Below, in pieces: positions 57,795 to 64,000 of a stretch of 64,000 bases of DNA (its first letter is position 1; each line of letters opens with the position of its first letter). The position numbers were made by a program, and so were the translations under genes. A model generated the notes under the pieces. It was not told where the DNA came from and did no database searches. It was given only the letters and a program-made list of their open reading frames with translations. This DNA is from Ascarosepion bandense (lineage: Eukaryota; Mollusca; Cephalopoda; Sepiida; Sepiidae): the NCBI GenBank assembly GCA_037127315.1, contig JBBBDQ010000400.1:295001-359000 (forward strand), written 5' to 3'.

Positions 57795-57950
57795 GGTGTG
57801 CCTTGTGGTGCAGTGGATATCGGCTCGGAAAGAGAAATTGGTGGGCCGAGTTCGAATTCCAGTTGAATACCCTGAATTCACTTAAGCACTGGTACCCTTG
57901 GGAAAGATATTAATCTGTCCCTTCCCTCCAGTTATGGGTTAAATAGCAAG
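57795..57950 (+). repeat. Family A SINE head and proximal body, joined to the 5S-like sequence
   Basis: It contains GTGCCTTGTGGTGCAGTGG (A-box-like), GAGTTCGAATTCC (B box), ACCCTTGGGAAAGATATTAA and CAGTTATGGGTTAAATAGCA, then breaks off. A later part of the same family resumes at 58106 after 155 bp of A-rich unrelated sequence. Confidence 0.85.
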
Positions 57951-58105
57951 AGTAGGACGTGAGAACCCTGCCCTTAAAAAAACAAAAAACCCAATGAATC
58001 TTGATACTCGAAAAGAAAAAAAGTATTACTAGACACAAAAAATGACCCGCCGAGGTTGATATGCCATTAAAAACAACCAACCATCCAATTAAGCTTGATG
58101 GGGTC

Positions 58106-58326
58106 TACGCGCAAATACCCTTGGGAAAGGTATTAATCTCTCTTCCTTCCAGTTATGGGTCAAATAACAGGACAGATTGGGTTCTATAACTTTGGCTGGC
58201 AACCAGTCTACCGCAGAAAGCAATGGCAACCTACTGCGGGATAATCTTCTGCTCAGTCAGTCATATCTCTTTCGAGACATGATCGCCCAAGCGTGTTTAA
58301 CGTATGGCATTTAACTGACTGACTGA
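58106..58326 (+). repeat. Family A SINE, 5' truncated
   Basis: It starts CTACGCGCAAATACCCTTGG and runs to the end with TTTAACTGACTGACTGACTG, the clearest example of the ACTG tandem tail. The hairpin reads CATATCTCTTTCGAGACATG. Confidence 0.88.
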
Positions 58327-58397
58327 CTGTTAGAAAGGCATTTTACTCAAGTGGATTTATTGTCATGAAGTGTCCGATATAGAGATAGTGTTAAAAG

Positions 58398-58541
58398 AAT
58401 TAATGTTGAGAAGTTTGTCACTTAGCTGAGCAGATTCATGCCTTTTTCGATGTTTTGTGTAGGCATTATTGTGACGTTTTCACTTTTCAGAGATTTTTGT
58501 TTCTTCTTCTCAGCTAAGTAACAAACTTTTCCACATTAATT
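58398..58541. mobile_element. Small MITE-like element with ~31-bp TIRs
   Basis: The left end AATTAATGTTGAGAAGTTTG..CACTTAGCTGAG is mirrored by CTCAGCTAAGTAACAAACTT..CCACATTAATT with few mismatches. The interior is 80 bp. The TSD is uncertain because the ends are AT-rich. Confidence 0.6.
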
Positions 58542-59431
58542 ATATGTAAACAGTAATCCATCTTTTATACAAGTTTCGTTACTTATAATTCACATGGTAA
58601 CGGAATTAAGCATTTTATTTAATCATTCTTGTATTCGTACAAGAGTTTTTCTGTTAGGAACAGTTTCTTTAAGGGGCATTTAAAAAAAATGCCATTAATA
58701 AAGGAATAGCCAGAACTTTTGGACGAAATAAAATGAAAATGCTATATATATATATATATATATACGCTATCTCTCTGAGGCAAGAAGACACTATTGTATG
58801 TGTAAGCAAGTGAGATTTCGTATGCCTTAAGCACAAGTTAATTTATCTCGGCAAGTTGGTAATTACTTGAAAGAACGGCGTGATTTTATTCTCTACATAA
58901 ACATGAACTTTCTATGGCAATGCTAAAATTCAAAATGGCGTCGGATGAGAAGCGAATGCAAATCAAGCGATTTGATCAAACTGGAAATATAAAATCCAAT
59001 TTGACCCATTCAAGTAAATCTAAAATAAATATCAGTAAAATCTATCTGTTTTCATCACTTATCTCGCTGTTTTAAGAATTTACTGAAAAAATTCTAGCTA
59101 TGTTTGTTGGCTGGTTAATTTCACAACTTGCCAATCCTTGATGGATTAGTTAATATCAAAATCCCTTATATTTGAATCAGTCGGCATTTACTTGGCTGAG
59201 GTTAAGTAAATATTGTTCGTTTACATTTGTGTCTATAAGCATTTGCTAGTTTAAGAAATAGGTAAATATTAGTTGTTTATATTTCAGTTTAAGCATTTAC
59301 TTGGTACTGAGGTAGATAAATGCTGGTTCTTTGTATTTTACAGAGGTGGGCAAGTTATTAGAATGTAATCTTTCCAACAAATTGGAAAGTGCTTTAAAAT
59401 AATACCACGGGTTGTTGAAAGTCTTTGTTAA
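58542..59431. other. Intron sequence, nothing recognised
   Basis: An AT run lies at 58743-58764. The remainder is AT-rich DNA without a gene. Confidence 0.4.
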
Positions 59432-60152
59432 TCTAAACTTATTTATAAATGGAACTTTGTGTGTGTGTCCGTTACCTATAGACTCCGAAACGGCTGAACC
59501 GATTTTCTTAAAAATTTACACAGTTGTACTATAAGCGTCTGCGAGTGTTCTTAGCTAGGTTTTGTGTCGAAGTACAACCGATAAATATCGAAAATCGATA
59601 ATCGAAAAAATCGGGTTATAGGAGTGATCCGATTTTAATCAAATTCGATACACTCATAGACAAAGACATAAGAAACGATATTCAGAAGTTTCAAGGTGGC
59701 AATTCTTACAATAGTGCAGAAAATCGATAATTCATATATATATATATATATATAAAGGCAAGATTTGTGCGTCTGTGTGTCCGTTTATCTGCCTGTATAT
59801 CTGTATTTTTTTTTTTTTTTCAGCCCTTTTATTTTAGTTTTTGCTTCAGGTTTGTCTCTAGTAGGTGTAATTGTAGTTCTTAGTCTCAGCCATGATACCA
59901 TTTATTCAGAGGACTTATTTAGCCTTCAAAATTCAGTTTAGGAAGAAAAAAACTTATTTGATATCGATACCAGGAAATCAAAATTTGACTCACATCCATT
60001 CATTTTTCTTTCAGTCTACGGTTTCGCTTTAACTGGAAACAGCTATTGCTTTTTAGTCTTTCGTGCCAACGTCCAAAAAGTCTGAGCTCCAGGACCATGG
60101 ATTAGTTTTAAAGCTTTCATTACACCCGAGCAACGCCGGGTTATACTGCTAG
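59432..60152 (+). mobile_element. Helitron-like non-autonomous element, copy 4 (long subtype)
   Basis: This is the cleanest copy. Host A59431 precedes TCTAAACTTATTTATAAATG. The internal landmarks match copy 3, including the AT run (59734-59754) and the poly(T)-led block. The 3' hairpin CCCGAGCAACGCCGGG is followed 12 nt later by the terminal CTAG and host T60153. It encodes no protein. Confidence 0.87.
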
Positions 60153-60352
60153 TAATTAAAATAACAGCGGTGTCATGGGAAAAAACATCCTTTTGACAGT
60201 ACGTCGTACTGCGAACGCATTTATCTATTTTTACTAATTGTAGTAAGCAAGCTCGAAAATCATTTTTAGATTCTGCAATTACTTTAAGTAATCTTTCACT
60301 TATTCTTTATAAACTAACGTATTAAGATTACAAAGAATATTCCTTATTTTTG

Positions 60353-60752
60353 ATCACATATCAAAGCATCAGACCTTAGTTTATCAGTGACTCGATTTGG
60401 GTTGAGTTTGAGTGAAGAGTCTTGGAGAAATGCATAAAATTGCGCCAAAGACCAACCGAAATTGTTTCTCGTTGACTTTTTTTACGAACCCTGTACATTG
60501 ACTCGAAAAAATTTTTTTGTGTACATCAAAGGTTCAGACCTCAATCGACAAGTTAGCCGATTTGGGTTGAATTCGAATTGAGCGTCTCGAAGGAGAAGAG
60601 TTCGTAAATTCTAAGCATTTTGGTGATTTCTGCCGTACCTTGTAAATCGATTCGGAAAAAGTTTTTGCGTACATCAAAGGCTCCTGTCATAATCGACAAG
60701 TGACCCAATTTTGTTTGAAATCAGACCAAGGGTTTTAGAGGAGTAGGGTTCG
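60353..60752. repeat. Decayed tandem repeat, about three units of 150-170 bp
   Basis: Three spans begin ACAT(AT)CAAAG.. at 60355, 60522 and 60669. Each then has a CGACAAGT..CCGATTTGGGTTGA-like block and a GAGTCTTGGAGAA/GCGTCTCGAAGGAGAAGAG-like block. Units differ strongly. Confidence 0.6.
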
Positions 60753-60759
60753 TTAGAAT

Positions 60760-60822
60760 GGAAACACATAAACACACACATAAACACACACATAAACACA
60801 CACATAAACACACACATAGACG
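60760..60822. repeat. (CACATAAACA)n short tandem repeat
   Basis: About five 10-bp units, followed by family C sequence at 60912. Confidence 0.9.
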
Positions 60823-60911
60823 GACATATCCATTTATTTATTCATTAAAAAAAAAACATTTTTTGTCGCTTCTGATACTTTGTTTAGATTTCGGGGACGA
60901 GATATTTACTT

Positions 60912-61050
60912 TTACATTTTTCGGACTGTTGTTCTCGCCGTTATTTTCATATTTACAACGTTTCGACGTTATACGCTACAAGTTTCTTCAGCTGATTGGA
61001 ATTTTGAACTGAACCCTTTATTTCGATCACTGGGCTATATGTTTTTAAGA
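60912..61050 (-). repeat. Family C SINE tail
   Basis: TATTTACAACGTTTCGACG, AAGTTTCTTCAGCTGATTGG and TTTATTTCGATCACTGGG match the other copies. It is head-to-head with the next entry. Confidence 0.72.
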
Positions 61051-61318
61051 TGACATAGCCCAGTGGATAAACTCGTTAAAACCAGTGACTTTATTCAAGA
61101 GTTGTGAGTTCAATACCTGCTGACAGCAAAAAAACTTGTTGATTTAAATGTAGATAACTAAGGAAGTGGAACGAGAACAATCTACCCCGGTGATCGAAAT
61201 AGAGGGTTCGGTTCAAAATCCCAGTCACCTGAAGAGGCTCGGAGTGTACAGCGGCCGAAATGTTATAAATATGACAATAAAGATGAGGACAACAGACTAA
61301 ACAATGTAAATATTTTTT
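61051..61318 (+). repeat. Family C tRNA-derived SINE, best copy
   Basis: It has a clear A box, TAGCCCAGTGGAT (61056-61068), and a B box, GAGTTCAATACCT (61106-61118), about 50 nt apart as in tRNA genes. The body ACTAAGGAAGTGGAACGAG is followed by the tail with CACCTGAAGAGGCTCGGAGT, GCGGCCGAAATGTTATAAAT and AAGATGAGGACAACAG. No cloverleaf good enough for a functional tRNA is seen. Confidence 0.8.
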
Positions 61319-61343
61319 ATTGTATTTAATGTTTTTTACGGAT

Positions 61344-61651
61344 GTGCGTTGCGGTACAGTGGGTATCGGCTCGGAAGGAGAAATCTGGGAGCCGAGTTCG
61401 AATTCCAGTTGAATTCATTGCATTCACTTACGCGCAAATACCCTTGGGAAATGTATTAATCCGTCTCTTCCTTCCAGTTATGGGTTAAATAACAGGACAG
61501 ATTGGGTTCTATAGCCTTTGCTGGCAACTAGTATAATACCACAGAAAGCAATGGCAACTTACTGCGTGATAATCTTCTGCCCAGTCAGTCATGTCTCTTT
61601 CGAGACATGATCGCCCGAGCGTGTTTCATGTATGCCACTTAACTGACTGAA
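61344..61651 (+). repeat. Family A tRNA-derived SINE, full length
   Basis: It has GTGCGTTGCGGTACAGTGGG, a B box GAGTTCGAATTCC, TACGCGCAAATACCCTTGGG, TTATGGGTTAAATAACAGGA, the perfect hairpin CATGTCTCTTTCGAGACATG, and the end CTTAACTGACTG. It shares the TAGTATAATAC variant with 54725-55027, so the two belong to one subfamily. Confidence 0.92.
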
Positions 61652-62450
61652 TGTTCTTTTATAGCTGTTTGTTAGTACTCGGATTGCTAAGTAAAGAGTG
61701 GCTGAATTAACCAAGCAATTGTTTATTGTTGAATAATCACATTGAAGAATTTTTTTTTTTAATCTCAAAATTGCTTCGTTTATCTTTTTCTTTATCTGAT
61801 TGGAAAACTGAACTTAAATGTTCATCCAATTTGCCTTTTTTTTTCCCCCTCATTAGTAAACCTTGAACAATCTCACTATCCAAAGAGAATCTGTATTCTA
61901 TTTTGGCACCGACTATATTCCCCAAAGGGTGTTCCCCACGTTTTAATCTTTGAAACGTCGTCGCTATCACCACCATCTGACCTTGTGAATATTGTCAGTC
62001 GTTGTCCTTTTCACATCTTTAATCTGACCACCCGCCTCACCTGAAAATCCTGATTAGCATTTCTTTCGACTCGATTGACAAAAATCAGCAAGGAAATGAA
62101 CCGATTTAAGCGATAGCTAAAACCCGAAGGATTAATTAAAATCCGGCGATGATCCAATACCTTTTGGCAACACGTTTTTGGAGACAAAATGATGACGATT
62201 AAGAAGTTTGGGGGAATTTCCTTTTGCTTATCATCTGTTCCAATCTGTTTAGATATTTACTAACGCCCCACATGAGAAACTAATCTAACTTGGTATCTTA
62301 GTAACGCTTCGCATAGTACCCGTAAAATATTAAACTTACGTTGTTATTGGAAAAACACAGTGTTTAAATCATTCGTTAAAATGATATGTCGGGGCTAATC
62401 CACTTCGTAGCGAATTTCGTAAATGTAATTTTGTGTGTGTGTGTACGTGT

Positions 62451-62468
<18 letters not shown>
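61652..62468. other. Intron sequence, nothing recognised
   Basis: The minus-strand open frame 61737-61976 has no domain. No gene is called. Confidence 0.4.

Positions 62469-62499
<31 letters not shown>
62431..62499. repeat. (GT)n/(AC)n/(AT)n compound microsatellite
   Basis: (GT)n, then GTACACAC, (AC)n and (AT)n in sequence. The GT and AC parts are inverted copies of each other. Confidence 0.93.
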
Positions 62500-62505
<6 letters not shown>

Positions 62506-62510
62506 TTACA

Positions 62511-62712
62511 ATTGGAGTAGATAGACAGACTAAACTATCGCCTGGTTCACACTCCACCCACGTCTATTGAACGGGTGAAGAGGCTCAGCCCTTGTTTCCT
62601 GTTTAGGATGTGGTTTCCGGCTTTCTCTTTTCCAATCTTCTCACTCTTACGTAGCCCCCTGAACATCAGTGCCGTTAACGACTTGCTCGTGGTGATATGA
62701 TTTTAAAAAAAA
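62511..62712 (+). repeat. Family E SINE sharing its 3' tail with the LINE
   Basis: It starts ATTGGAGTAGATAGACAGAC and has a B-box-like TGGTTCACACTCCACC, then GAACGGGTGAAGAGGCTC and TTTAGGATGTGGTTTCCGGC. It ends TACGTAGCCCCCTGAACATC...GATATGATT with poly(A). The A box is unconvincing. Confidence 0.77.
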
Positions 62713-64000
62713 AACAAAAAAACTTGTAGTGGGTCCAATGTTGTCTTAATTACTGTGGTAATCTTTATTAATTTTAATAACACAAAATGTAATTGTTAAA
62801 AATCCGATTATCGAAATTCTTTTGATATTGGCTAATGATCTATGCCAGTTGTCTCTACATTTTTTTTTTGTAATGTCATTACTATACAAATAATAAATTG
62901 TTTGTCAATGTAATTATACTGAAGTAAAAAGAAAACAATCTATCCTATTGAATTCTTTGGCAATTTTGAGTTCAGTCCCTGCATCTAGTAATGTTGAGAA
63001 TTTGCACATTAAAATTAGTCTCCATTATATTAAACTAAATGCACCTATGAACTTTTGAGCGGTGTTTTCATTTTTGTTTTTTTATTTTTTTTAATTATAA
63101 TAATTAAAGTTTCAGAAATATTTTTATAAAAATTTCCAATTCTTGTAGACGGTGAGCTGACAGGTTACATAATGAAGATTCTATTTACTAATCGAAAATT
63201 GAAAAGTTTAATACAAATCATTTAGCCATCGTGTTTTCAAAATAATTTTCAACCTTTTTTTTTTTTTTTTTTTTTTTTTGACATGGTAATTTTTATGCAA
63301 GTTAAAACGTTCATTTATTTCAGGGTTACTCTCCATTACCGGGGGGAAAAAAATGTAAAATTACGGCACTTGTGATCGCCATACGTTTATCTTATCTTGA
63401 TCTGTCAACACATTTCAATTACGGTAGATAGGTTAGAAAGGTCAACTCTGTGTTTAAAAATAGTTTGATTCTAAATTTCATGCTATAAACAAGTAATATT
63501 TGTGTAAATCAGATTAATTTAACATTAAATTTGCTAACTTTCCAAAAAATCATGTGTCAGAGATGTATATTTTATTTTTGCAAGAATTTTAAAACCGAAT
63601 ATTTACTCTGTTTATAAATCTGTCAATCGCTCAAAAATGTTAAAAAAATTCAAATATTAAAAAAAATCTCAATTTTTTTTATTTCAGATAATTGCTGTTT
63701 GAAATACACCAGCGTATTTTGCTTACTGAAATTAGTAAATTTAATCATTTAGATTTCAGTTAAAACTAAAATAAAATTTTCAAGAAAACTTTATTATTTT
63801 TACAAATGCAGTTTAAAATTTAGATATCGAAAACGAGTGGAGGTACCTAATCGAGAAATCAGGAAAGTGTGTGTTTAAAAGCATTTTTCGGGCTTTGTTT
63901 AATTGTCAGTCCTGCGTGATCGAAAGTTTAAATAGGTCAGACTTAATGACGGTTTTTTCTAGGAAATATTGATGGAAGACATATTTTCCTAACAAGATTT
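62713..64000. other. Intron sequence to window end, nothing recognised
   Basis: Very AT-rich, with a poly(T) run at 63257-63279. No exon, repeat family or RNA gene that I can support. Confidence 0.45.

Larger units (their letters stand above)
10306..64000 (+). other. FAT4 first intron, incomplete, repeat-filled
   Basis: No segment after the donor encodes cadherin, EGF or laminin G motifs in any open frame I examined, and no DxNDN-type linker appears. The open frames in this span are explained by minisatellites, microsatellites or LINE and mariner remnants, apart from a few short unexplained ones. I infer that the whole remainder is intron 1 of the cadherin gene, over 53 kb without its acceptor. 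Long introns are usual for cephalopod genes. Confidence 0.7.

Noticed and set aside
61051..61125. Functional tRNA gene
   Set aside because: A and B boxes are good, but no convincing cloverleaf or terminator. The rest matches a dispersed repeat, so it is a SINE head.

Overview
The window looks like animal nuclear DNA, most likely a cephalopod mollusc of octopus type. It is AT-rich and full of homopolymer runs and (AT)n, (CA)n and (TC)n microsatellites. It holds many copies of several SINE families, decayed LINE, mariner and Helitron-like elements, and one protein-coding exon with a eukaryotic splice donor. No operon, ribosome binding site, CRISPR array or prokaryotic gene is visible. The organism call is an inference from repeat style and gene structure.

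Layout. Positions 1-4799 are upstream DNA with inverted-repeat elements, a head-to-head SINE pair and microsatellites. A good splice acceptor at 4798-4799 may begin the main exon. Positions 5068-10305 are one open coding exon of 1746 codons. It encodes a signal peptide, 15 complete cadherin (EC) repeats and most of a 16th, and it matches the N-terminal third of a FAT4/Fat-type giant protocadherin. The exon ends at a canonical donor in phase 0. The remaining 53.7 kb (10306-64000) shows no further exon I can support and reads as the start of a very long first intron.

Intron content. The commonest repeat (family A) is a tRNA-derived SINE of about 300 bp with A- and B-box-like motifs, a conserved hairpin near its 3' end and an ACTG-repeat tail (12 full or partial copies). 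Two copies are joined to a 5S rRNA-like head. Family C is a second tRNA-like SINE that recurs as head-to-head inverted pairs. Family B is a third tRNA-like repeat. Family E is a short SINE whose 3' tail is nearly the same as that of a LINE present in five fragments. Four Helitron-like elements have clean A|TC...CTAG|T ends. There are also a mariner fossil, two other families of non-LTR reverse transcriptase remnants (one interrupted by the LINE), several foldback/MITE-like elements, a 33-bp minisatellite open in both directions, and several pyrimidine-rich minisatellites.

How it fits together. FAT4 and its partner Dachsous act in planar cell polarity and Hippo signalling, and only the extracellular start of the protein is here. 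The rest is intronic repeat DNA. Its recurrent head-to-head inverted repeats would form long double-stranded RNA in the FAT4 pre-mRNA, which matters in cephalopods because of their extensive A-to-I RNA editing (established for the group, inferred here).
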